The notes: generated by a model from the letters alone, not told the origin. A DNA stretch of 64,000 nt from Casuarius casuarius (GCA_003342895.1 PTFA01000082.1:2986197-3050196); one strand, 5' to 3'. Positions 27,912 to 37,278 are shown, counted from the stretch's first letter. Program-made: numbers and translations.

Positions 27912-27938
27912 GGGGGGGGGGGGAAGAGGGGGAGGGAC
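27912..27938 (+). repeat. Poly(G) run with adjacent G tracts
   Basis: Twelve G bases are followed by AAGA, five G, A and three G. Eight A bases precede it. G tracts this close can fold as a quadruplex on the plus strand, which is the non-template strand for a minus-strand... in other words they appear as C tracts in a PDE10A pre-mRNA. Confidence 0.75.
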
Positions 27939-30156
27939 AAGTGACAAAAAGATTTAAACAAAAATAAAAACAAAAAAACCTCCCAGGATGAGAATCCTGT
28001 TTCCTCATCTTGAAACTAATTAGAAGGGAAAAAAAATCATTTNATGGAAGGTCAAAGCTGAGGCTTGATTCAACTTTCAGTTTCCACACTCAATCACATC
28101 AGCTTGTCACATCCCACAAGATAAGCAAGACTGAGCTCTGAGAGCCTGCAGATAGTGAAAGAACAACAAAGTTCTGCAAGGAGCTGCCTGTCAATCAGTA
28201 GGTGGCACTCTTCAAGTTCTGACAGGATAAAACCAAGTAACAGCACAAGTGAGGATGCATTACACAGTGAAGACTGGATTTTTGGGAGAGATATTAAAAA
28301 GCAGTATTGAACAACTTTAGCAGTAACTGACACCCATGGGGGAACGCAATGGCTGCATTTCAACCACATATAAAACAACCCTTGTACCTAATCTCAAGTT
28401 TCTAATTATTGTTATTGAGTGACATAAACATTTAGGATGAACATTACAGTACACTAGCATACTAAAACCAGTACGTTGTGAAACTGTTACATCTGCACGG
28501 AATGTTTTGACTTGAGTCTTCGTAATTAAATATAAGGCTGCACTCACTATCCAGTGACTGATAAAAAGATACTATTTTAACAAAACAAAGTAAACTTAGA
28601 TTTTGTCACAGCCGCTGTTCAAAGCTAGACTGCAAATTTGTTACAACAAATGGAATATATGACTGAACATTTGGGAACAATATATGAATTGCTACTTTTG
28701 TGATATTTACTGGTGAATAGGCAGCCCATACACCAAAAGATTCATCGACTGCTTTTAGAGTTCAGATCAATACAAGATATTACAAAAATGAAAACATCAT
28801 TCCATAGCACAGATATAAAATTATCTATCCTTGCAAACAGTGTTTCTTCATTTAATAAATACAGACTTTTCTGTATTTTAGAGATGCGAATCAATACAAG
28901 TTACTGCCAAACTGATAAAACAGTAAAAGAAGAACAGATCCGGTAGCAGAGTTTGAATATAGATACTTGCAATTAAAACAACCAGCAGAGGGAGTATAAA
29001 AACAAAATATAAAAACTCCAAACAGCCCTTTCTCTTTTTAATTTTTTTTAAACCCACGATCTTACATTTCCTTTAAAATGATTATAACTGTGCAAAAAGT
29101 ACAAATTCCAAAATATGAAAAAACATCCATTTAAGTATTAAATATGACTAGAAACTATAATACTTTTCTTAAATAGTATTAGTAAATTAGTAAATTTACC
29201 TCACATTAGCCCCACCAAACTGAAATCCCATGATTTTAATCACAGTGAAGACTAACATTGATCAACAAGCTACATAAGCCATTTCCAAGTTATAAACCCT
29301 CCCCCCACACACACGGTCTCATACTTATTTTATGAATCGAAAACTAAATTTATGTTTCTAAGTATCATCTACTTGTATTAGGATAAGATCTTAAAACCAA
29401 ACAGTAGCACATAGATTTGTACAATCTATGATTTAAAGGTGATTAAGCCAAGTAGTTACCCTAGGTCCTTAGTGCAGATGAGCATTTGTATGACTATTTC
29501 AAAATCAAGTCACTAAGTCACGTATATGCAGAAATAAACACCCATCTTCACTCTCAAGTTTTCACCAGATCAGACATTAACAGGGGTGATTGAAGACATC
29601 GGCCTTGTTCCAAAATCTTAAATGAACAGCCATCCTACTCTAAAAAGTGAAGACCACCATCACCCAACTCAGGTAACTCAGGTATGTTATCCCACTGACC
29701 ATCAGCTGTATGCTCTGTGCATAACCATTTCTTCCACAGTGCATCTTTAACAAGGAACAAGCCTCCTGAGAGTTAACTCTGAAGGATTTACCTGCTTTCT
29801 CAAGGCCTGTGAGTACTATGCACCCCGCAAGACATCAGGCAAACACGGAAAACAGAGCTGAGAAGTCAAAGGGATGGAGGATTATTTATTTCAAATGTAA
29901 ACTGCACACTTTATAGACTACAGTTTGCAAAAACACCTAAGTTAGATAAATGCATAGTCTTTCAATGTTAACCCTCACATCCAGTTTCCATTCCCCTGGC
30001 TTTCAGTTGTGTTTATTTGTCCTTTTTCTTCTTTCTTCCCACTTAAAGCAGCAGTGCTTCAGAGCAGGATACATGCTGCTACCTGTACGTTCGTGCAAAG
30101 TCTGGCATTACAAAGTGCCAGTCCTGATGGGGGCCACTGAATGACATCATGTACCA

Positions 30157-30194
30157 TCGCAAATATACACTGCTTTCGCAAATATACACTGCTT
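30157..30194. repeat. Perfect 19-bp tandem duplication
   Basis: TCGCAAATATACACTGCTT occurs twice back to back without a mismatch. Confidence 0.95.
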
Positions 30195-31227
30195 TAGGGA
30201 CAATTTTCCTTCTCTAATCAGTGCTGAGCCAGAATCCCCAGGGGTGAAACCCAGGGACTATTCTGTTTTCCACATCAGCAACTAAATTTTAAGGAAGAAT
30301 TATTTACAAAAGCAAATTCTGCCCACCTTTACACATGAGATTCACTGCTGAAGATCAGAATTTGGCTTACAAAATCCTGATTACAGGTAATGAATACACA
30401 AACCAGGAGTAAGAGGGTTAAATCAAGATTAACTTGTCAGTTAGCCCAGATAACAGGAACACTTTTAGCTTTATTTAAACTTAAAAATTGCCACTTTTCG
30501 CTACAACTACAGATCCCCCCTACATAGACTCTTCCTTAGAGATTTACGCAGTCTTAAAGTCTGTCACATTTAAGTGCAAGATAAACTTGCTGCATCACAA
30601 AGACAAGCAGATAAAACATGATTTTATGTAAAATTATCAATATGCCAGTAATATTCCCAGAAGTACAAGCCCCCATCCTGTAAAATACTCATACCTGTGA
30701 GTAGACTCAAGGGACACAGATGAAATATGCTACACACCTGCAACTTGAGAGACCTTGCTTGTAGAACAAACGCAGGATGCTCTTGTGAAGATAAGACATC
30801 TCACAAAAAGCTGGAATGCCTGGCAACTTGCAGTATCCCAAATATGGTAGAAACCCACTGGAGAACTGGGAGAATTGATCCAGGAGTATAGATATGTTTC
30901 CTCAACACATTACTTTGCACCAAATTACGCATTTAAAAAATTAGGAACATCCACATGCACAAGGTCTAGATAAACTTCTGCAGTCCAGTCCAGTGCTTTA
31001 TTCAGAATTGTAAGAAAAATCAAAAACAGTCAGCCATGGCGCAAACCGAATATTGCAGAATCTGAAATTTTAACAACAACAATAATCTTCTAAGAAAATT
31101 TGGAGAGCCTGACTGGACTGCATGCAAGTAGGAAAAGGTCCAGACAAGAACGAATAATACATCTCCAGCAATTCCACTGCTTTCCAGTCTTGAAAACTCT
31201 GTTAGGTCACTTAAGTCTCCCCTTCAA

Positions 31228-31245
31228 AAAAAAAAAAAAAAAAGA
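31228..31245. repeat. Poly(A) run
   Basis: About 18 A bases follow CCTTCA. A CR1-like fragment lies 150 bases to the right but is antisense, so this is not clearly its tail. Confidence 0.7.
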
Positions 31246-31385
31246 AATCTCGTCCCTCTTCCCTGCAGAACTCACCACTTCCCCTGTAAAAATATTTAGA
31301 CTTTTTTGTCCCCAAAGTCTAATGGTATATGTATGGATATGTATACGATTTAGAACCTGAAATACCATTTGATAAGTAGTAAGAG

Positions 31386-31560
31386 CTACGAGACACAGCA
31401 CATTATCTGCATTATTCTACATGATCTCACCCTCTTCAAAGCAATAATAGTCTTCCTGTTGTACTGTAACCAGTATTGTGTACAGTACTCCAAACATGGT
31501 CCAACAAGTGCTCTTTGCAATAGCTGCACTGTAACTGAATAGTATCTTGTTTGACTTCCC
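31386..31560 (-). mobile_element. CR1-type LINE fragment with reverse-transcriptase C-terminal remnant
   Basis: Minus-strand translation of 31529-31389 contains LVGPCLEYCTQYWLQYNRK followed by TIIALKRVRS. This matches the conserved CR1/L2 ORF2 segment of the form LVRPHLEYCVQFW..YKKD...LERVQRR. The matching patch is short, with many substitutions, and lacks a usable start or flanking domains, so the element is dead. It is a 5'-truncated or fragmented copy inside presumed intron 1. Confidence 0.8.
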
Positions 31561-32689
31561 TCCACTCCACCTCTTTTTTCAGGCTGGTTTCCTAAGGAAA
31601 TTAGACTTATGCAATCACTTGGAGTGTGTACACATATGTATGTATGCATGCTCTCATGTGAATCTCTGTGGGCCTGACCTTACTAATACCTCTTCAGCCC
31701 CTTGGCCAGTTTCAATCACATTTGATACAGGATTAGAAATCTCAGACATTTAAGTTCTTGAAAGTTTCATGAGACAGGCAGCAGAGGACAGAAAAGTGGC
31801 TCCACAGAGAGAGAGGCTGCATGCCTTATTAGAGATGTCAGTAAGCTCACAGGGAAAAGAGCTGTTCTGTCCCTTTCCTGCCTGCAGGAAAATCTTCAGT
31901 CAGAGGTCACTATCAGTCAAACACAAGCAAGTTTCTCCTGTTCAAGTGTTCATAAAATTGCTTAAGTTGAAGCCACTACTTCTTTCAAAACGGTGTGTGT
32001 ACAGAGCTCATGTTTTCCATGCGTTCTTTTTCTTGGTCTAGGTTGCCCTACATGACATGTTCTCTGGCTCTGTCCCTTACTCTCAAGTCTACTTACTTTA
32101 AAACATCGGAGTTGTACTACATCCACGACTAGCGTTCTACGCCTCTCAAATGCAGAGGAAAAAACTGCAAGAGCTTAAGAATTCCTTGAGGCTCTAAAAA
32201 CTAAACATGTATGTGGCATAATCAGCTATTAAAGAAAGTTTCAAAAAGACAATGCTTTAAATATAAAACTATCTTTATAGACCTCTCCCATATAACAGAA
32301 TACAACCACACTTGTAGGCTATTACACTTAAGAAAGCTGTAAGGCATTTAGACAAATAGAGGTTTCAGCTGACATCTCTACAACTTTTATGTCCCCTCAA
32401 AATACATACATGCATGCATGAACTAAACTCTATTCACCTGTATCCAAAAAGCCATAAAAGTGAACGTACACCAAGAGATTAAAATGCAAGCTGAGAGACA
32501 CTTTAAGGGATAAACCTATGATTTAAGAAAGTATCACACAAAAACCCCCAACCAACCACAGCTGTTCAAAGTCATCCTAAACATCCAAACATTAGGCAAA
32601 AAAAAAAAAGTTCTTGATTAATTAGAGCTATTTCAACCCAAATATGCTCACCGCTTTGAAATTCATTAATCCCAAGACTAAACTAGGTA
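31561..32689 (-). other. PDE10A: Presumed PDE10A intron 1 next to the intronic CpG island
   Basis: AT-rich non-coding sequence with short A runs and a CATACATGCATGCATG purine/pyrimidine-alternating patch near 32405. No gene is seen. The base composition changes abruptly at about 32690. Confidence 0.55.
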
Positions 32690-33260
32690 GCAGCAAGTTC
32701 TCTGGCGTACGCGGTGGAGTGCCGGCGATGAGGGGCTCGCGGCAGGGCACGGCCAGCCTGGCCCCGAGCGGGTTTCGGCCCGAAGCCCCAGCTGCTCCGG
32801 GGACACGGCCGCGCCGCCCGGGTGGCCCCGGCGGCGCAGGGCGCCCACCCGCCGAGGCGCAGTTTATCAATGAAACGCCTCGGAAACGTGAACGCCGGCG
32901 GCTCGGCGCGGCAGCGGCGCAGGCAGGCACGAGGCCGGCCCAGGGCGAGCCCCAAGGGGCAGCCGGCCGCGCCGCTGCGAACGAGGAGCTTCTGCAATGC
33001 GAAACCCTCCTCCCCTTTCACGACCGCCGCCTCGGCGGCTCGGGCCGGCCGGCGGCTGCCCCCGCTCACGGCGGGGAGGAGGAAGGGCCCCGCACAGGCA
33101 CTTACCGAGCCGTCCCCGGAGGCGCGGAGCCTCCTGTTCTCGCCTTCCCACCACCTCCTGACACCGGGTCAACGCACCCCCCGCCCTCCGGCTTGGTGCG
33201 AGTTTCCGAGGGTTTCGCCGGAGCGGAAGGCGCTCGCTGCTAAGTGCCCGTTATTGAACG
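32690..33260. promoter_or_regulatory. PDE10A: Intronic CpG island with candidate alternative first exon
   Basis: A separate GC- and CpG-rich block sits about 0.7 kb inside the presumed PDE10A intron 1. On the minus strand it contains GGCTCG|GTAAGT (exon end 33106, intron from 33105), an almost ideal donor. In the phase that would fit PDE10A exon 2, the frame upstream is open back to a TAG near 33241 but contains no ATG. Any such exon would therefore be untranslated, with translation starting downstream. I could not find the mammalian PDE10A1 first-exon peptide here. Confidence 0.55.
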
Positions 33261-33899
33261 CGTCGATGCCCCATTTAGCCCGGCTTCCCCGCCACTCGGT
33301 CACTTATTCCCATTACAGCACCAGCCCCCAATAGCAAGAAGCACATGTTTACTCTCCGGCTCGTCGTCCGCTCTGCAATGAAGCCGCGGCCAGAAGAAGG
33401 AGACACTCAATGCCAAAGCCGGATCAAAACCACTGAATTTGCATGCATGTGGCAGATCTGACAGGAGATGCAGAAAGGAGCAATATATGCCACCCTTTTC
33501 CGTCCTCATCTGCTTCTTTTCTGTCGACTGCCGATACCATAATGCTTCCTTATCGCTACTTCACGTAAGTAGAGGGAAAAGTCTCCGTTCCCCTACATAT
33601 CATTCCCGATCGGATTAAGCATGCACCAAGTAAAAAGCTAATGCACACATACACCGAGTTACGTCTGATCCCAAAACGATGCAGAAATCCCCGATGCATT
33701 AACAGGCAGCTCCCACAAAGAGCACTCAGTTACATCCAACATCCCCTTTGTCCGTGCATCCNCGACACACACCCGGCCGCTCCTCCATGCGTCCACGCAC
33801 GCCCCACGCACACCACCCCTTTGTGTCTTCGCCTCCCCCCGCTCACAAAGAAATGCCCTATCCTCACCGCATGCACCCAGCCTCGGACACAGCCCTTCA
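33261..33899 (-). other. PDE10A: Spacer between intronic CpG island and PDE10A exon 1
   Basis: Intermediate GC content, C-rich on the plus strand from about 33760 to 33900. One plus-strand GTAAGT occurs at 33565-33570 but has no supporting exon. If PDE10A2 exon 1 is used, this is the first stretch of its intron. Confidence 0.5.
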
Positions 33900-33942
33900 C
33901 CGCCCCTGAGACATGCGCGACCCGCCGCCGGGCACAGCGCTC

Positions 33943-33950
33943 CGGTACCT
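33943..33950 (-). other. PDE10A: Splice donor of PDE10A exon 1
   Basis: On the minus strand the exon ends AG at 33950-33949, followed by GTACCG. This is a GT donor with an AG exon end. It leaves the coding frame in phase 2. If not spliced, the frame runs on for 16 codons to a stop near 33897. Confidence 0.75.
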
Positions 33951-34016
33951 ACTTGTGCTCAAGAAACAGTCTGTAAACCTCCTAAAGCAGCTTGCAGAAT
34001 TAGATCCATCTTCCAT
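33949..34016 (-). CDS. PDE10A: PDE10A2-type first coding exon (cAMP/cGMP phosphodiesterase 10A), N-terminal part only
   Basis: PDE10A hydrolyses cAMP and cGMP and in mammals is strongest in striatal neurons. The exon starts at ATG 34016 in a good context (G at -3, G at +4) and encodes MEDGSNSASCFRRFTDCF plus four more residues and two bases of a split codon. From memory, the mammalian PDE10A2 start is MEDGPSNNASCFRRLTECF, so the match is nearly full length with one residue deleted near position 5. Two known functional sites of that isoform are kept: the Cys before FRR (palmitoylation, Cys11 in human, Cys10 here) and the PKA site RRxT (Thr16 in human, Thr15 here). The exon ends AG|GTACCG in phase 2, which would suit joining to the shared second exon starting LTDEKV. 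GAF-A, GAF-B and the catalytic domain are outside the window. The assignment rests on 22 residues but the motif is distinctive. Confidence 0.88.
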
Positions 34017-34778
34017 GTCTGGCCCTAGGAGCAGGGGAGACGAGAAGGAGAAGGCGCCTCTCTGCCGCTGCTGCAGCCTAGGAGTCCTGCTCCTGCCGGG
34101 TCCGTCGCCTCCTCGGATCCCGTCGCCGCGGGCTGCTGCTGCTGCAGCACCGAGGGAATTGCAGGACCACAGGCGAGAGGCGGCCGGGGAAAGGAGGAGC
34201 CGAGATTGGTGCTGCCGGGGGCCGCCGGCTGTGGAACGGAGCAGCAAGCCCTGGATGGAGGAAGAACAGAACAGTCTCCTCCTGCCGCTGCCGCCTGGAT
34301 GGGCGATCAAGTGAGCTGCTGCTGCTGCTCCGCCAACATCTCTTCCTCCTCCTCCTCCTCCTCCTCCTCCTCCCCTCCCTTGGAGACTTGCGAGGTTAAA
34401 GGAAGACGAGGAGGGGAAACGAGGAGGCGGCGGCAAGAAGTAAAAAGAAGATGGAGAAACGGAGGAAAAGGAGGGGATTGGAGCGAGAAAAGGAGCCGCT
34501 GCCGCTCTGGGGACGATGCTGGCGGAGGCGGCGGCGGAGGCTGTCCCTGCAGCGCGGCTCCTGCTGCTGGTGGTTCTGAGGAGAAGAGAGAGAGAGCTGC
34601 AGGCAGCCGAGCCGCCTCCAGGAGCGGGGGGAGGAGGAGGAGACCCGCCGCTGCCTCCACCTCCGCCACTCTGGCCATGGGAGTGGAGCGGGCGGCTGCC
34701 GGAGCCGGGCTTTTCCCCTGCTGCTGCAGCCAGGGGGGCCGGGGGGCGGGATAAGATCCGCTTCTCCGGGTTGGACAT
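34017..34778 (-). CDS. PDE10A: Predicted in-frame N-terminal extension of PDE10A (254 codons)
   Basis: The exon frame stays open upstream of the PDE10A2 start. It begins at ATG 34778 (A at -3), and an in-frame TAG at 34824-34826 closes the frame further upstream. The 254 residues start MSNPEKRILSRPP and are low in complexity: Pro and Gly-Ser runs, a Ser-rich stretch near residues 85-130, ten Gly encoded by a GGA repeat, two Ala runs and an Arg-rich tail running into MEDG. I see no signal peptide, membrane segment or folded domain. I recall a long human PDE10A model (about 1055 residues against 789 for PDE10A2) that would imply a similar extension, but I could not verify it. The alternative is that this is 5' UTR kept open by high GC content. 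If translated, the Cys and Thr regulatory sites would become internal instead of N-terminal. Confidence 0.5.
34132..34148. repeat. PDE10A: (GCT)n triplet repeat, Ala run in the PDE10A extension frame
   Basis: GCT units on the plus strand read as Ala codons (GCA) on the minus strand, giving a six-residue Ala run in the predicted extension just before the RGDG segment. Confidence 0.7.
34315..34329. repeat. PDE10A: (GCT)5 triplet repeat, Ala run in the PDE10A extension frame
   Basis: Five exact GCT units. On the minus strand in the extension frame they give the Ala run that follows RDVGG. Confidence 0.85.
34344..34373. repeat. PDE10A: (TCC)10 triplet repeat, ten-Gly run in the PDE10A extension frame
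   Basis: Ten exact TCC units on the plus strand. On the minus strand the PDE10A frame reads GGA codons, a ten-residue Gly run. In the frame one base over, the same DNA reads as a Glu run. The tract is a pure polypurine/polypyrimidine run that could vary in length or form triplex DNA. Confidence 0.9.
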
Positions 34779-35299
34779 TCTTCCGCTCTTCCCTCCCTTT
34801 CGCGGCAGTTTAAGGCAGGACGCCTAGGAGAGATACCAGAGCAAAGAGAAAGGGAAAGCCAAGAAAGGAGGGAGCGCAACCAGAGGCAACCGCGGCTCGG
34901 TCCTTCGTTCCCTCCGGCAACCCCCGAACAGTATTTCCTCCGCACCCCGGCTCCCCTCCCTCACAAAGTCTTCACATTTCCGTTCCCCCTTTAGGCTGGA
35001 GGGGGACGCGGCGCCGCTGACCGCGAAGCGGTTCCGATCCCCTTTTAAAGTCCGCTTTTCCTCATGCTCCCACCTCGCATTCAGAACAAGAAAACGGCAA
35101 CAATCTGTATTTTCTTCTNTGCAATGCAAATATTGCCCTGTACGTGCGTGCGCGTCTGCAAAGAGGCAGATAAAATCACTGCAGTGCTGTTTCCAATACC
35201 AACCCCAGCCGCCAGAAAACGCCCACTGGCGGAGCAATCGCTTCCTAAGCTGCCTCCCTTCCTCTCATTACCAGCCACACACACAGGAGCTACCGTACA

Positions 35300-37200
35300 G
35301 TGGCTACCTCAGGGAAACGCGGAGAGCGCCAGCGCCACAAGACGAAAAAGATCCTCCTTATGCGGCCTCATTATTTTAAACAGATATTTCCAGCCTCTGA
35401 GATCAAAAGGCAGACGCCCTGCGGCGGCGGGGATGAAGGCGCTAAGGAGCCGACCCTCAGCTTCGGTGAAGCATCACACCCCCTTGCTACACCAACATGC
35501 AGACGGTCCCTCACACACAGCGCTCCGCATCGCACGTGCTTGTTTCACACACTCCCCCCCCACTTCCCCCCCCGGTTTTTACTAGGCACACACCAACCTA
35601 CCGCTCACCCCCAAGCACCAGCCCTCCAAGCCATGCAGTCCTCCGAGGGGCTGCGTCAGGCCCCGGCCTCAGGTGCGGCGGGGCGCGTCACACCTGCGGC
35701 GACTCCGGCTCTGCCGCCGGCTCCGCTCCGCGTTCACAGGCGGCGCCACTCACAAGCGCGGCCGACGAGCCGCACGCCCGCGTTTCGGCGGGGCCCAAGG
35801 GCTCCCGCCGGGCGGCCGAGCCCCCAGGACTGCGCAGCCCTCTCGGGCGTCCCGCCGACGCGCCGCAGCAGCTGGCGCTCAGGCGGTGCCCGGCGGCCCG
35901 CGACCCCGCTCCGCAGGGGCCGCCTGCCAGCCCGGGCGCAGCCCGCCGGGGCCGGGGGCACGGCGCCTCGGCGGGGCTCAGCGGGGCTGCCCCCGAGGAA
36001 ANGCCCGCCCAGGGCCACATCGGGAGGGAGCTGGACACGGAGCGGGGCCGAGGGCCTCGCTGGCAGCCCCCACGCCCCTTATTTCGTTTTCGCCCTGAAC
36101 TCGCTCTGCCCTCGGCGCCAGCCGCCGCCGACAGGCGAGAGGCGAGGGCGAAGCGCGTCCCGCCGCAGCCTACCTCTGGCAAAGGGGAACGACGCCAGCA
36201 TCGCCAGCCAGCGGGGGGCTGCGGCCGGCCCGGCCTTTCCCGCCGCCGCCCCTCAGCCCCTGGCCGCGGCGCTTCGCTCGTACCGAGCCGAGGTGCCGGC
36301 CCGGGGGAGCCGAGGACACGCCTGCGCCCCGGCCGAACGCGGCCGTTGAGGAGCCATTGCCCCGCGCGAGCCGGGCACCTAACGGAACCCAACGGCCGCC
36401 GCGCGCCCGCCACCCCGCTGCCGCCGGGCAGCCGCGCCCTGGGCGCGCTCGCCGCTCTCCCCCGCGGAGCGGCCGGCGCTCCCGAGCCCGCTTCTCCCCT
36501 GGGTTCGCAGCTCCGGCCGACGCGGCTCTCTTCCTTCGGCGAAACCGGCCGCTCGTCCCCTGGCCCGAGGCCGTGCGGGGCCCGGCGCTCACCTGGCCGG
36601 GCCCTCCCTGCCCTCCCCCAAATGGCGGCGGCCCAGCAGCAGGAGCCCCGCGCGCAGCCCCTGCTCGGGCTGCGCCCCCCGGTCCCGCAGGGCAGGACAG
36701 GGCAGCACGGCTGCCACACGCCAGCGAGCCTCGGCGGCGCGGTCTCCCCCTGCCCGCCCGGGCGGAGGAAACGTCCCGAGGCGAGGACGGGGCGAAGGCG
36801 GGGCGGGCGGCACCGCTCCTCCTTGCCGCTCCCTCTGGGCACGTACCTGCGCTCGGGGCCGCCGCCGCACGGCCGGCGGGGACCTGCCCGGGCGGCCCCG
36901 GCCCCGAACGGCTCCGCGGCGGCGCCCGTCGCCCCCGCAGAGGCCGTCCGGCTAACGGGCCGGCGGCAGGTGCGGCGGGAGGCGCTGCCGAAACGCCGGG
37001 GAAACGATTGCGTCGCTGCCGCTGGCCGAGCGGCCGCACGGCGGGCGGGTCGGTTCGGCGCCTTGCTCCTCCGTATCTTGCGGAAGATCAGAGCTCTGCC
37101 TCGCCCGGGTCCATTTCGCGCGTGGCATTAGCGGCTCACGCACCTGCGAGCCCGGGTGCCTGCGCCTACCGGGAGTCCTCCTCAAACTACTGCAAAGTTT
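35300..37200. promoter_or_regulatory. Large CpG island upstream of PDE10A exon 1
   Basis: This is the most GC-rich part of the window, from about 35600 to 37150. Minus-strand donor-like sites occur at 37144|37143 (GCAG|GTGCGT), 36847|36846 (GCAG|GTACGT), 36593|36592 (CCAG|GTGAGC) and 36174|36173 (AGAG|GTAGGC). A GC box lies at 36797-36810 and a YY1-like site at 36620-36629. The orientation of the better donors suggests transcription leftward, as for PDE10A, so alternative upstream first exons are plausible. Open frames of up to 544 codons on both strands have the biased Arg/Ala/Gly/Pro make-up of random GC-rich DNA, and none resembles a known protein. Confidence 0.7.
36620..36629 (-). promoter_or_regulatory. 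YY1-like site
   Basis: The minus strand reads GCCGCCATTT, the YY1 core often found just downstream of CpG-island transcription starts. It lies about 27 bases upstream of the CCAG|GTGAGC donor at 36593, a position that fits the 5' UTR of a short first exon. The motif alone does not prove a start site. Confidence 0.45.
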
Positions 37201-37257
37201 CTGTTTCGCTTGAAAGTTAAACTCTTTTCTTTCGAATTTACTCCTGCTTTAAAAAAA

Positions 37258-37278
37258 CACCACCACCACCACCACCAC
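37258..37278. repeat. (CAC)7 triplet repeat
   Basis: Seven CAC units follow an A run just outside the CpG island. Confidence 0.9.

Larger units (their letters stand above)
21781..31385 (-). other. PDE10A: Presumed PDE10A intron 1, proximal part
   Basis: AT-rich non-coding DNA. It contains an antisense MIR fragment near 24555-24640, a purine-rich patch at about 25890-26060, an AT-rich inverted-repeat cluster at 27421-27485, a G run at 27912-27938 and a short duplication at 30157-30194. Open frames are below about 105 codons and unrecognised. Confidence 0.55.
33900..35050. promoter_or_regulatory. PDE10A: CpG island covering PDE10A exon 1 and its 5' leader
   Basis: GC content and CpG frequency rise sharply against the AT-rich flanks. 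The block contains the PDE10A2 exon, the possible N-terminal extension and triplet repeats. A GC box (GGGGCGGG type) lies at 34741-34750, upstream of or within the leader. I see no TATA box at a useful distance, so a dispersed CpG-island promoter is likely. Boundaries are by eye. Open frames on the other strands here are long because GC-rich DNA has few stops, and I do not treat them as genes. Confidence 0.75.

Noticed and set aside
32644..33334. Open frames of 128-199 codons in the intronic CpG island
   Set aside because: They have composition-driven length, overlapping frames on both strands and no family similarity. Only the donor and CpG content were kept as evidence.
33565..33570. Plus-strand GTAAGT that could be a divergent-transcript donor
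   Set aside because: A single hexamer with no exon, start site or acceptor to support it.
1..33948. PDE10A1-type alternative first exon (peptide starting MRIEER)
   Set aside because: I looked for its reverse-complement coding pattern and did not find it. It may lie outside the window or be too diverged to see.
34206..34754. Plus-strand open frame (182 codons) opposite PDE10A exon 1
   Set aside because: It is the antisense shadow of the low-complexity PDE10A leader, with Ser, Gly and Arg runs produced by the triplet repeats.
35497..37131. Long plus-strand open frame (544 codons) and overlapping minus-strand frames of 289-384 codons
   Set aside because: They sit in the most GC-rich CpG island, overlap each other on both strands, and are dominated by Arg, Ala, Gly and Pro. 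No domain or family is recognisable. Several use non-ATG starts. Chance open frames are expected here.
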